A DNA stretch of 64,000 nucleotides from Sipunculus nudus (Eukaryota > Annelida > Sipuncula > Golfingiida > Sipunculidae): contig CM049307.1 in assembly GCA_026874595.1 (NCBI GenBank), positions 1 to 64,000 on the forward strand, in the 5' to 3' direction. The notes under the pieces were generated by a model that did not search any database, was not told the origin of the DNA, and worked only from the letters and a program-made list of their open reading frames with translations. Position numbers and translations under genes: made by a program. Shown one piece after another: positions 43,601 through 55,400 of this stretch (position 1 is its first letter; every line of letters begins with the position of its first letter).

Positions 43601-46600
43601 CGAGTGTCAGCCGCTATCCAGCGCTGCAAACCATGTGTCTGTAGCGTGAAAAATGACAGAATTATAGGCATTTCTTTGAATGGTCACGTGTTCTCGTTTC
43701 ACGGGAAACGGTGCGAGATATGACGAGACTTGGGATTGAATGGCTTAGAACTAGAGGGATGCTGTCTAACGCCAAAAACCAGACCTTTCCATCGCAAATA
43801 TCGACAGAGATAGAAGCTGGAAAACTCCGCATTTTCAGATTGTCAAGTTTTACCCCAAAATTCGGTAACCATGGTAACGGCAGCACAAAGCTACATGAGC
43901 GAAGGGATAAGCCAATGTTCCTAGTTTCAGATACGACAAAAAAAAAATGGTGTCACGTTTAATATTTTTTGAGATATTGCAGAAAAACGATATCTTACAG
44001 TGTTTCAGGTACCACGCCCCCTGGTGGCTATTTCCAAAAAATGAAAAATTGGTTTCGAGATATTTCTAAATAACACAAAATATGTCATTTTCAAAGTCAT
44101 AGTTTAAAAAATGCGACCTGTAAGCTATATTTAATGAAATCTCGAAAATTCTCGTTTGACGAGATATTATACGAGATATCGCGAGACTTTTAATAAAATC
44201 TTGCAGTACTTGTTAAATGCTACCTGATGCAAAAAACTAGAACTCTCTAGCTTTAAAAATGACAAAGTTAGAAAAAATTGTCCTTTGATTTTCGATTTAC
44301 ATCACTTTTACCCAAAAATACGTAACCATGGTGACAACCAATTTGAATCAGCTACACACCAGACGAAAGGCCTTGGAATGACGATTAAAATGAGCCATGT
44401 TTGAAGTGGCTATGACAAATAGTAATGGAGGTATGAAGGAAAGAGCACTTTAGGAACTTTTGATGACCTTGACCTTGACCTTTGACCTTTATTGCCCAAA
44501 AACAATAGGCTTCTTGCATTTTTGATTTTACACAAACTGTGAAAGTTTGAAAGCGATGGGATCAAAATTGTGACCTGTAGAGACTGGACAGACAAACAAA
44601 CAAACAAACAAACAGACAAACAGACATCCGCGACTGACCAACCAGCTTGCGAAAATCGAAGATTTCCGGCAAGCAATAAAGTTGTGACTGTGCCTCCAAC
44701 ATGTATGATCATAGATGGGGCCCGGAGAGGCCGTCACGCACCGCTGCACACGCCGGCCGCCCACCGTAAGGACCCTGCCGCCACTTGCGGCCACGGCACG
44801 TGTCTTCGTGGTATGGCAAAAAACGGCGCGAGATTTGACGAGACTAACAATGTGACCCCTGAAAGTGACTGCGAGTGTCAGCCGCTATCCAGCGCTGCAA
44901 ACCATGTGTCTGTAGCGTGAAAAATGACAGAATTATAGGCATTTCTTTGAATGGTCACGTGTTCTCGTTTCACGGGAAACGGTGCGAGATATGACGAGAC
45001 TTGGGATTGAATGGCTTAGAACTAGAGGGATGCTGTCTAACGCCAAAAACCAGACCTTTCCATCGCAAATATCGACAGAGATAGAAGCTGGAAAACTCCG
45101 CATTTTCAGATTGTCAAGTTTTACCCCAAAATTCGGTAACCATGGTAACGGCAGCACAAAGCTACATGAGCGAAGGGATAAGCCAATGTTCCTAGTTTCA
45201 GATACGACAAAAAAAAAATGGTGTCACGTTTAATATTTTTTGAGATATTGCAGAAAAACGATATCTTACAGTGTTTCAGGTACCACGCCCCCTGGTGGCT
45301 ATTTCCAAAAAATGAAAAATTGGTTTCGAGATATTTCTAAATAACACAAAATATGTCATTTTCAAAGTCATAGTTTAAAAAATGCGACCTGTAAGCTATA
45401 TTTAATGAAATCTCGAAAATTCTCGTTTGACGAGATATTATACGAGATATCGCGAGACTTTTAATAAAATCTTGCAGTACTTGTTAAATGCTACCTGATG
45501 CAAAAAACTAGAACTCTCTAGCTTTAAAAATGACAAAGTTAGAAAAAATTGTCCTTTGATTTTCGATTTACATCACTTTTACCCAAAAATACGTAACCAT
45601 GGTGACAACCAATTTGAATCAGCTACACACCAGACGAAAGGCCTTGGAATGACGATTAAAATGAGCCATGTTTGAAGTGGCTATGACAAATAGTAATGGA
45701 GGTATGAAGGAAAGAGCACTTTAGGAACTTTTGATGACCTTGACCTTGACCTTTGACCTTTATTGCCCAAAAACAATAGGCTTCTTGCATTTTTGATTTT
45801 ACACAAACTGTGAAAGTTTGAAAGCGATGGGATCAAAATTGTGACCTGTAGAGACTGGACAGACAAACAAACAAACAAACAAACAGACAAACAGACATCC
45901 GCGACTGACCAACCAGCTTGCGAAAATCGAAGATTTCCGGCAAGCAATAAAGTTGTGACTGTGCCTCCAACATGTATGATCATAGATGGGGCCCGGAGAG
46001 GCCGTCACGCACCGCTGCACACGCCGGCCGCCCACCGTAAGGACCCTGCCGCCACTTGCGGCCACGGCACGTGTCTTCGTGGTATGGCAAAAAACGGCGC
46101 GAGATTTGACGAGACTAACAATGTGACCCCTGAAAGTGACTGCGAGTGTCAGCCGCTATCCAGCGCTGCAAACCATGTGTCTGTAGCGTGAAAAATGACA
46201 GAATTATAGGCATTTCTTTGAATGGTCACGTGTTCTCGTTTCACGGGAAACGGTGCGAGATATGACGAGACTTGGGATTGAATGGCTTAGAACTAGAGGG
46301 ATGCTGTCTAACGCCAAAAACCAGACCTTTCCATCGCAAATATCGACAGAGATAGAAGCTGGAAAACTCCGCATTTTCAGATTGTCAAGTTTTACCCCAA
46401 AATTCGGTAACCATGGTAACGGCAGCACAAAGCTACATGAGCGAAGGGATAAGCCAATGTTCCTAGTTTCAGATACGACAAAAAAAAAATGGTGTCACGT
46501 TTAATATTTTTTGAGATATTGCAGAAAAACGATATCTTACAGTGTTTCAGGTACCACGCCCCCTGGTGGCTATTTCCAAAAAATGAAAAATTGGTTTCGA

Positions 46601-47186
46601 GATATTTCTAAATAACACAAAATATGTCATTTTCAAAGTCATAGTTTAAAAAATGCGACCTGTAAGCTATATTTAATGAAATCTCGAAAATTCTCGTTTG
46701 ACGAGATATTATACGAGATATCGCGAGACTTTTAATAAAATCTTGCAGTACTTGTTAAATGCTACCTGATGCAAAAAACTAGAACTCTCTAGCTTTAAAA
46801 ATGACAAAGTTAGAAAAAATTGTCCTTTGATTTTCGATTTACATCACTTTTACCCAAAAATACGTAACCATGGTGACAACCAATTTGAATCAGCTACACA
46901 CCAGACGAAAGGCCTTGGAATGACGATTAAAATGAGCCATGTTTGAAGTGGCTATGACAAATAGTAATGGAGGTATGAAGGAAAGAGCACTTTAGGAACT
47001 TTTGATGACCTTGACCTTGACCTTTGACCTTTATTGCCCAAAAACAATAGGCTTCTTGCATTTTTGATTTTACACAAACTGTGAAAGTTTGAAAGCGATG
47101 GGATCAAAATTGTGACCTGTAGAGACTGGACAGACAAACAAACAAACAAACAAACAGACAAACAGACATCCGCGACTGACCAACCA

Positions 47187-47266
47187 GCTTGCGAAAATCG
47201 AAGATTTCCGGCAAGCAACAAACGGAACTGATCAACATACTTGTCGAAATCTCTGATTCCGGCAAG
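47187..47266. other. Array junction A to B-alpha with two hairpin tails back to back
   Basis: The last A unit runs through its hairpin (47187-47216) and two more bases. It continues not with the A body but with CAAACGGAACTG, the tail of family B, whose own hairpin is 47240-47266; only then does the first B body begin (about 47273). The changeover lies in a short CAA/CAAA stretch shared by both tails. No target-site duplication or foreign insert is visible. Confidence 0.9.
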
Positions 47267-47613
47267 CAACAAACTATAACGCGACAGAAATGGCAAACCG
47301 GCCCGCAAAGAGTGCCTGTGGTCACTTATTTTATACGGCGAACGCTATAATTTTTGCAGTCACGGGAAAGCGTGTCTGTCTTTCATACTAAAACGCGTGC
47401 ATGCATGCGTGATGGCATATGTATTTGTGCATGCGGGTTTTAATTTTTACAAAGTTGCTAAAATTTGCGGGGACCGTGTATGATTAAACAAAAGAGGTCA
47501 TGGGCAGAAAGGCCATGAAACGCCAATTCATATGGTGTACAGTTTATGTACCTAAAATGTGTAGTTTTGGAGATATGGTTAAACAATGATAGTAGATACG
47601 GGGTTGCAGTGCA

Positions 47614-47627
47614 GCGCCCCCTAGCGG
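47614..47627 (-). promoter_or_regulatory. CTCF-core-like motif 1 in B monomer
   Basis: On the minus strand this reads CCGCTAGGGGGCGC, followed by TGC, a close fit to the CTCF core. It is present in all nine B units, in the same orientation as the A copies. Binding is inferred from motif similarity only. Confidence 0.5.
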
Positions 47628-48069
47628 TAATTTTCCAAAAACTGAACAATTGCTTTCGAGATATTAGTGTATGACGTAACATGTATCAGTTTCAAAAGGA
47701 TGCCTGCATATCTGTGGCCTATAGGGCATGTCACCGTGAAATCGCGAAATCTCATTCGACGAGAAACGGTGCGAGATTTTGCAAGATTTTTGGTTGGATC
47801 ACCGAGAACTCACCAAGGGCTACAAGATGCAAAAATTTTGACCTCTCCAGCATAAAAACTGACAGAGTTAGAAGCTGAAAACTGCATATTTTCAAAATTC
47901 AAAGGTTTTACCCCAAAAATAGAGAAATCTGGCAATAGCGCACTTTGGCACCTATGCGCAAAAATAAGCCCATGGACCCCAGTTTAAGGTGCTGTGATGG
48001 AAATGGCCCAATGTTTAATAGTTCTGGAGGTATAGCACCAAAACAAATTTTCATGTTTTTTCATCTGCA

Positions 48070-48083
48070 ACGCCCCCTGGCGG
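48070..48083 (-). promoter_or_regulatory. CTCF-core-like motif 2 in B monomer
   Basis: On the minus strand the context TGGCCGCCAGGGGGCGTT keeps most of the CTCF core consensus, including the TGG before it. It lies 456 bp from motif 1, in the same orientation, in every B unit, so the nine monomers hold 18 such boxes. Confidence 0.5.
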
Positions 48084-48209
48084 CCATTTCCAAAATCTGA
48101 AAAACCCGTTTCGAGATATTCTTATGTTACATAAAATATCTCAGAATCAGTAAAATTGCTGCAAATTTGAAAAATACCACGAAATTCCATGATTTCTCCC
48201 CAAAATTGC

Positions 48210-48223
48210 GTAACCATGGTAAC
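48210..48223. promoter_or_regulatory. RFX/X-box-like palindrome in B monomer
   Basis: The 14-mer GTAACC-AT-GGTAAC is identical to the one in A although surrounding sequence has diverged strongly. It follows CCCCAAAATT, as in A. Conservation of this box between families suggests selection on it, or a role in amplification of the element; it is not proof of RFX binding. Confidence 0.5.
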
Positions 48224-48351
48224 AGCGAAATGAGGCAATTTTGCAGTGTTGGAAGTGGCCATGCAGTGGCAAATAAAACGGGCTACAGATTAGGTGCCTA
48301 CGGCTATTTTTGACGAAGGTATGAAGAAAAAACCGTTTTTGAGCTTTTTGG

Positions 48352-48385
48352 TGACCCTGACCTTGACCCTTGACCGATCATGACC
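48352..48385 (-). promoter_or_regulatory. GGTCA half-site run in B monomer
   Basis: Five GGTCA words lie on the minus strand (TGACC on the plus strand) with spacings unlike those of A. The block is at the same place in the unit, shortly before the CAAAAACAATAGG word that both families share. Confidence 0.4.
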
Positions 48386-51300
48386 AAAAACAATAGGCTC
48401 CGAGAAGAACCGATTATACACTCTATCTATAAGTATCAGGACGATTGGTGCAAAATTGTGGCCTGTAGAGCGGGGACATACAGACAAACAAACAAACGGA
48501 ACTGATCAACATACTTGTCGAAATCTCTGATTCCGGCAAGCAACAAACTATAACGCGACAGAAATGGCAAACCGGCCCGCAAAGAGTGCCTGTGGTCACT
48601 TATTTTATACGGCGAACGCTATAATTTTTGCAGTCACGGGAAAGCGTGTCTGTCTTTCATACTAAAACGCGTGCATGCATGCGTGATGGCATATGTATTT
48701 GTGCATGCGGGTTTTAATTTTTACAAAGTTGCTAAAATTTGCGGGGACCGTGTATGATTAAACAAAAGAGGTCATGGGCAGAAAGGCCATGAAACGCCAA
48801 TTCATATGGTGTACAGTTTATGTACCTAAAATGTGTAGTTTTGGAGATATGGTTAAACAATGATAGTAGGTACGGGGTTGCAGTGCAGCGCCCCCTAGCG
48901 GTAATTTTCCAAAAACTGAACAATTGCTTTCGAGATATTAGTGTATGACGTAACATGTATCAGTTTCAAAAGGATGCCTGCATATCTGTGGCCTATAGGG
49001 CATGTCACCGTGAAATCGCGAAATCTCATTCGACGAGAAACGGTGCGAGATTTTGCAAGATTTTTGGTTGGATCACCGAGAACTCACCAAGGGCTACAAG
49101 ATGCAAAAATTTTGACCTCTCCAGCATAAAAACTGACAGAGTTAGAAGCTGAAAACTGCATATTTTCAAAATTCAAAGGTTTTACCCCAAAAATAGAGAA
49201 ATCTGGCAATAGCGCACTTTGGCACCTATGCGCAAAAATAAGCCCATGGACCCTAGTTTAAGGTGCTGTGATGGAAATGGCCCAATGTTTAATAGTTCTG
49301 GAGGTATAGCACCAAAACAAATTTTCATGTTTTTTCATCTGCAACGCCCCCTGGCGGCCATTTCCAAAATCTGAAAAACCCGTTTCGAGATATTCTTATG
49401 TTACATAAAATATCTCAGAATCAGTAAAATTGCTGCAAATTTGAAAAATACCACGAAATTCCATGATTTCTCCCCAAAATTGCGTAACCATGGTAACAGC
49501 GAAATGAGGCAATTTTGCAGTGTTGGAAGTGGCCATGCAGTGGCAAATAAAACGGGCTACAGATTAGGTGCCTACGGCTATTTTTGACGAAGGTATGAAG
49601 AAAAAACCGTTTTTGAGCTTTTTGGTGACCCTGACCTTGACCCTTGACCGATCATGACCAAAAACAATAGGCTCCGAGAAGAACCGATTATACACTCTAT
49701 CTATAAGTATCAGGACGATTGGTGCAAAATTGTGGCCTGTAGAGCGGGGACATACAGACAAACAAACAAACGGAACTGATCAACATACTTGTCGAAATCT
49801 CTGATTCCGGCAAGCAACAAACTATAACGCGACAGAAATGGCAAACCGGCCCGCAAAGAGTGCCTGTGGTCACTTATTTTATACGGCGAACGCTATAATT
49901 TTTGCAGTCACGGGAAAGCGTGTCTGTCTTTCATACTAAAACGCGTGCATGCATGCGTGATGGCATATGTATTTGTGCATGCGGGTTTTAATTTTTACAA
50001 AGTTGCTAAAATTTGCGGGGACCGTGTATGATTAAACAAAAGAGGTCATGGGCAGAAAGGCCATGAAACGCCAATTCATATGGTGTACAGTTTATGTACC
50101 TAAAATGTGTAGTTTTGGAGATATGGTTAAACAATGATAGTAGGTACGGGGTTGCAGTGCAGCGCCCCCTAGCGGTAATTTTCCAAAAACTGAACAATTG
50201 CTTTCGAGATATTAGTGTATGACGTAACATGTATCAGTTTCAAAAGGATGCCTGCATATCTGTGGCCTATAGGGCATGTCACCGTGAAATCGCGAAATCT
50301 CATTCGACGAGAAACGGTGCGAGATTTTGCAAGATTTTTGGTTGGATCACCGAGAACTCACCAAGGGCTACAAGATGCAAAAATTTTGACCTCTCCAGCA
50401 TAAAAACTGACAGAGTTAGAAGCTGAAAACTGCATATTTTCAAAATTCAAAGGTTTTACCCCAAAAATAGAGAAATCTGGCAATAGCGCACTTTGGCACC
50501 TATGCGCAAAAATAAGCCCATGGACCCTAGTTTAAGGTGCTGTGATGGAAATGGCCCAATGTTTAATAGTTCTGGAGGTATAGCACCAAAACAAATTTTC
50601 ATGTTTTTTCATCTGCAACGCCCCCTGGCGGCCATTTCCAAAATCTGAAAAACCCGTTTCGAGATATTCTTATGTTACATAAAATATCTCAGAATCAGTA
50701 AAATTGCTGCAAATTTGAAAAATACCACGAAATTCCATGATTTCTCCCCAAAATTGCGTAACCATGGTAACAGCGAAATGAGGCAATTTTGCAGTGTTGG
50801 AAGTGGCCATGCAGTGGCAAATAAAACGGGCTACAGATTAGGTGCCTACGGCTATTTTTGACGAAGGTATGAAGAAAAAACCGTTTTTGAGCTTTTTGGT
50901 GACCCTGACCTTGACCCTTGACCGATCATGACCAAAAACAATAGGCTCCGAGAAGAACCGATTATACACTCTATCTATAAGTATCAGGACGATTGGTGCA
51001 AAATTGTGGCCTGTAGAGCGGGGACATACAGACAAACAAACAAACGGAACTGATCAACATACTTGTCGAAATCTCTGATTCCGGCAAGCAACAAACTATA
51101 ACGCGACAGAAATGGCAAACCGGCCCGCAAAGAGTGCCTGTGGTCACTTATTTTATACGGCGAACGCTATAATTTTTGCAGTCACGGGAAAGCGTGTCTG
51201 TCTTTCATACTAAAACGCGTGCATGCATGCGTGATGGCATATGTATTTGTGCATGCGGGTTTTAATTTTTACAAAGTTGCTAAAATTTGCGGGGACCGTG

Positions 51301-52335
51301 TATGATTAAACAAAAGAGGTCATGGGCAGAAAGGCCATGAAACGCCAATTCATATGGTGTACAGTTTATGTACCTAAAATGTGTAGTTTTGGAGATATGG
51401 TTAAACAATGATAGTAGGTACGGGGTTGCAGTGCAGCGCCCCCTAGCGGTAATTTTCCAAAAACTGAACAATTGCTTTCGAGATATTAGTGTATGACGTA
51501 ACATGTATCAGTTTCAAAAGGATGCCTGCATATCTGTGGCCTATAGGGCATGTCACCGTGAAATCGCGAAATCTCATTCGACGAGAAACGGTGCGAGATT
51601 TTGCAAGATTTTTGGTTGGATCACCGAGAACTCACCAAGGGCTACAAGATGCAAAAATTTTGACCTCTCCAGCATAAAAACTGACAGAGTTAGAAGCTGA
51701 AAACTGCATATTTTCAAAATTCAAAGGTTTTACCCCAAAAATAGAGAAATCTGGCAATAGCGCACTTTGGCACCTATGCGCAAAAATAAGCCCATGGACC
51801 CTAGTTTAAGGTGCTGTGATGGAAATGGCCCAATGTTTAATAGTTCTGGAGGTATAGCACCAAAACAAATTTTCATGTTTTTTCATCTGCAACGCCCCCT
51901 GGCGGCCATTTCCAAAATCTGAAAAACCCGTTTCGAGATATTCTTATGTTACATAAAATATCTCAGAATCAGTAAAATTGCTGCAAATTTGAAAAATACC
52001 ACGAAATTCCATGATTTCTCCCCAAAATTGCGTAACCATGGTAACAGCGAAATGAGGCAATTTTGCAGTGTTGGAAGTGGCCATGCAGTGGCAAATAAAA
52101 CGGGCTACAGATTAGGTGCCTACGGCTATTTTTGACGAAGGTATGAAGAAAAAACCGTTTTTGAGCTTTTTGGTGACCCTGACCTTGACCCTTGACCGAT
52201 CATGACCAAAAACAATAGGCTCCGAGAAGAACCGATTATACACTCTATCTATAAGTATCAGGACGATTGGTGCAAAATTGTGGCCTGTAGAGCGGGGACA
52301 TACAGACAAACAAACAAACGGAACTGATCAACATA

Positions 52336-52413
52336 CTTGTCGAAATCTCTGATTCCGGCAAGCAACAAACGGAACTGATCAACATACTTGTCGAAATCTC
52401 TGATTCCGGCAAG
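52336..52413. other. Array junction B-alpha to B-beta: 51 bp tail duplication
   Basis: Two hairpin tails stand in tandem here (52336-52362 and 52387-52413, offset 51 bp). The first is followed by AACAAA, as in the alpha units; the second by AATAAA, as in the beta units. Alpha-type diagnostic bases are found up to this point and beta-type ones after it, so the subfamily switch and the tail duplication coincide. The unit containing the duplication is 1325 bp. Confidence 0.92.
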
Positions 52414-55400
52414 CAATAAACTATAACGCGACAGAAATGGCAAACCGGCCCGCAAAGAGTGCCTGTGGTCACTTATTTTATACGGCGAACGCAATAATTT
52501 TTGCAGTCACGGGAAAGCGTGTCTGTCTTTCATACTAAAACGCGTGCATGCATGCGTGATGGCATATGTATTTGTGCATGCGGGTTTTAATTTTTACAAA
52601 GTTGCTAAAATTTGTGGGGACCGTGTATGATTAAACAAAAGAGGTCATGGGCAGAAAGGCCATGAAACGCCAATTCATATGGTGTGCAGTTTATGTACCT
52701 AAAATGTGTAGTTTTGGAGATATGGTTAAACAATGATAGTAGGTACGGGGTTGCAGTGCAGCGCCCCCTAGCGGTAATTTTCCAGAAACTGAACAATTGC
52801 TTTCGAGATATTAGTGTATGACGTAACATGTATCATTTTCAAACGGATGCCTGCATATCTGTGGCCTATAGGGCATGTCACCGTGAAATCGCGAAATCTC
52901 ATTCGACGAGAAACGGTGCGAGATTTTGCAAGATTTTTGGTTGGATCACCGAGGACTCACCAAGGGCTACAAGATGCAAAAATTTTGACCTCTCTAGCAT
53001 AAAAACTGACAGTGTTAGAAGCTGAAAACTGCATATTTTCAAAATTCAAAGGTTTTACCCCAAAAATAGAGAAACCTGGCAATAGCGCACTTTGGCACCT
53101 ATGCGCAAAAATAAGCCCATGGACCCTAGTTTAAGGTGCTGTGATGGAAATGGCCCAATGTTTAATAGTTCTGGAGGTATAGCACCAAAACAAATTTTCA
53201 TGTTTTTTCATCTGCAACGCCCCCTGGCGGCCATTTCCAAAATCTGAAAAACCCGTTTCGAGATATTCTTATGTTACATAAAATATCTCAGAATCAGTAA
53301 AATTGCTGCAAATTTGAAAAATATCACGAAATTCCATGATTTCTCCCCAAAATTGCGTAACCATGGTAACAGCGAAATGAGGCAATTTTGCAGTGTTGGA
53401 AGTGGCCATGCAGTGGCAAATAAAACGGGCTACAGATTAAGTGCCTACGGCTATTTTTGACGAAGGTATGAAGAAAAAACCGTTTTTGAGCTTTTTGGTG
53501 ACCCTGACCTTGACCCTTGACCGATCATGACCAAAAACAATAGGCTCCGAGAAGAACCGATTATACACTCTATCTATCAGTTTCAGGACGATTGGTGCAA
53601 AATTGTGGCCTGTAGAGCGGGGACATACAGACAAACAAACAAACGGAACTGATCAACATACTTGTCGAAATCTCTGATTCCGGCAAGCAATAAACTATAA
53701 CGCGACAGAAATGGCAAACCGGCCCGCAAAGAGTGCCTGTGGTCACTTATTTTATACGGCGAACGCAATAATTTTTGCAGTCACGGGAAAGCGTGTCTGT
53801 CTTTCATACTAAAACGCGTGCATGCATGCGTGATGGCATATGTATTTGTGCATGCGGGTTTTAATTTTTACAAAGTTGCTAAAATTTGTGGGGACCGTGT
53901 ATGATTAAACAAAAGAGGTCATGGGCAGAAAGGCCATGAAACGCCAATTCATATGGTGTGCAGTTTATGTACCTAAAATGTGTAGTTTTGGAGATATGGT
54001 TAAACAATGATAGTAGGTACGGGGTTGCAGTGCAGCGCCCCCTAGCGGTAATTTTCCAGAAACTGAACAATTGCTTTCGAGATATTAGTGTATGACGTAA
54101 CATGTATCATTTTCAAACGGATGCCTGCATATCTGTGGCCTATAGGGCATGTCACCGTGAAATCGCGAAATCTCATTCGACGAGAAACGGTGCGAGATTT
54201 TGCAAGATTTTTGGTTGGATCACCGAGGACTCACCAAGGGCTACAAGATGCAAAAATTTTGACCTCTCTAGCATAAAAACTGACAGTGTTAGAAGCTGAA
54301 AACTGCATATTTTCAAAATTCAAAGGTTTTACCCCAAAAATAGAGAAACCTGGCAATAGCGCACTTTGGCACCTATGCGCAAAAATAAGCCCATGGACCC
54401 TAGTTTAAGGTGCTGTGATGGAAATGGCCCAATGTTTAATAGTTCTGGAGGTATAGCACCAAAACAAATTTTCATGTTTTTTCATCTGCAACGCCCCCTG
54501 GCGGCCATTTCCAAAATCTGAAAAACCCGTTTCGAGATATTCTTATGTTACATAAAATATCTCAGAATCAGTAAAATTGCTGCAAATTTGAAAAATATCA
54601 CGAAATTCCATGATTTCTCCCCAAAATTGCGTAACCATGGTAACAGCGAAATGAGGCAATTTTGCAGTGTTGGAAGTGGCCATGCAGTGGCAAATAAAAC
54701 GGGCTACAGATTAATTGCCTACGGCTATTTTTGACGAAGGTATGAAGAAAAAACCGTTTTTGAGCTTTTTGGTGACCCTGACCTTGACCCTTGACCGATC
54801 ATGACCAAAAACAATAGGCTCCGAGAAGAACCGATTATACACTCTATCTATCAGTTTCAGGACGATTGGTGCAAAATTGTGGCCTGTAGAGCGGGGACAT
54901 ACAGACAAACAAACAAACGGAACTGATCAACATACTTGTCGAAATCTCTGATTCCGGCAAGCAATAAACTATAACGCGACAGAAATGGCAAACCGGCCCG
55001 CAAAGAGTGCCTGTGGTCACTTATTTTATACGGCGAACGCAATAATTTTTGCAGTCACGGGAAAGCGTGTCTGTCTTTCATACTAAAACGCGTGCATGCA
55101 TGCGTAATGGCATATGTATTTGTGCATGCGGGTTTTAATTTTTACAAAGTTGCTAAAATTTGTGGGGACCGTGTATGATTAAACAAAAGAGGTCATGGGC
55201 AGAAAGGCCATGAAACGCCAATTCATATGGTGTGCAGTTTATGTACCTAAAATGTGTAGTTTTGGAGATATGGTTAAACAATGATAGTAGGTACGGGGTT
55301 GCAGTGCAGCGCCCCCTAGCGGTAATTTTCCAGAAACTGAACAATTGCTTTCGAGATATTAGTGTATGACGTAACATGTATCATTTTCAAACGGATGCCT

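Larger units (their letters stand above)
1..47218. repeat. Satellite family A: tandem array of about 1271 bp monomers (37 full plus one partial)
   Basis: Long direct tandem array. Taking the motif GCTTCTTGCA as unit start, units begin at 1, 1279 and 2551, then every 1271 bp to 17803, then 19075, 20346, 21617, 22888, 24159, 25432, then every 1271 bp to 33058, 34335, 35606, 36877, 38148, 39419, 40696, 41967, 43238, 44509, 45780 and 47051. The last unit stops after 168 bp, just past its hairpin. Apart from units 1, 2, 15, 20, 27 and 32, lengths are exactly 1271 and the units look identical by eye except for a few recurrent single-base variants. Short open frames of 60-116 codons recur in each unit on both strands, but they are the same sequence repeated and resemble no protein. 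The left end lies outside the window. Confidence 0.98.
47273..48546. repeat. Representative family B monomer, with internal anatomy
   Basis: Order in the unit: AT-rich start; CTCF-like box 47614-47627; inverted-repeat region around 47740-47785; degenerate X-box-like element about 47921; second CTCF-like box 48070-48083; intact X-box-like palindrome 48210-48223; half-site run 48352-48385; CAAA tract; hairpin 48514-48540. The two CTCF-like boxes are each followed by a similar TTTCC-AAAA-CTGAA context and TTTCGAGATATT, so the unit contains an old internal duplication of about 456 bp. It lacks the GC-rich segment that A carries after its hairpin. No coding capacity is recognisable. Confidence 0.9.
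47219..52365. repeat. Satellite family B, subfamily alpha (four monomers of 1274 bp)
   Basis: Direct tandem units with bodies starting at 47273, 48547, 49821 and 51095, preceded by one extra tail. Exact spacing is 1274 bp. The units are almost identical; the first differs at a few bases (for example GTAGATACGG against GTAGGTACGG, and ACCCCAGTTT against ACCCTAGTTT). Alpha-specific bases include AGTATCAGG before the tail, GCAACAAACT after the hairpin and TTTGCGGGG early in the body. Small open frames (62-74 codons) recur but are not protein-like. Confidence 0.97.

Noticed and set aside
47458-47682. Recurring 74-codon minus-strand frame and 62-65-codon plus-strand frames in family B
   Set aside because: They overlap each other in opposite directions, match no known fold and persist only because monomers are near-identical.
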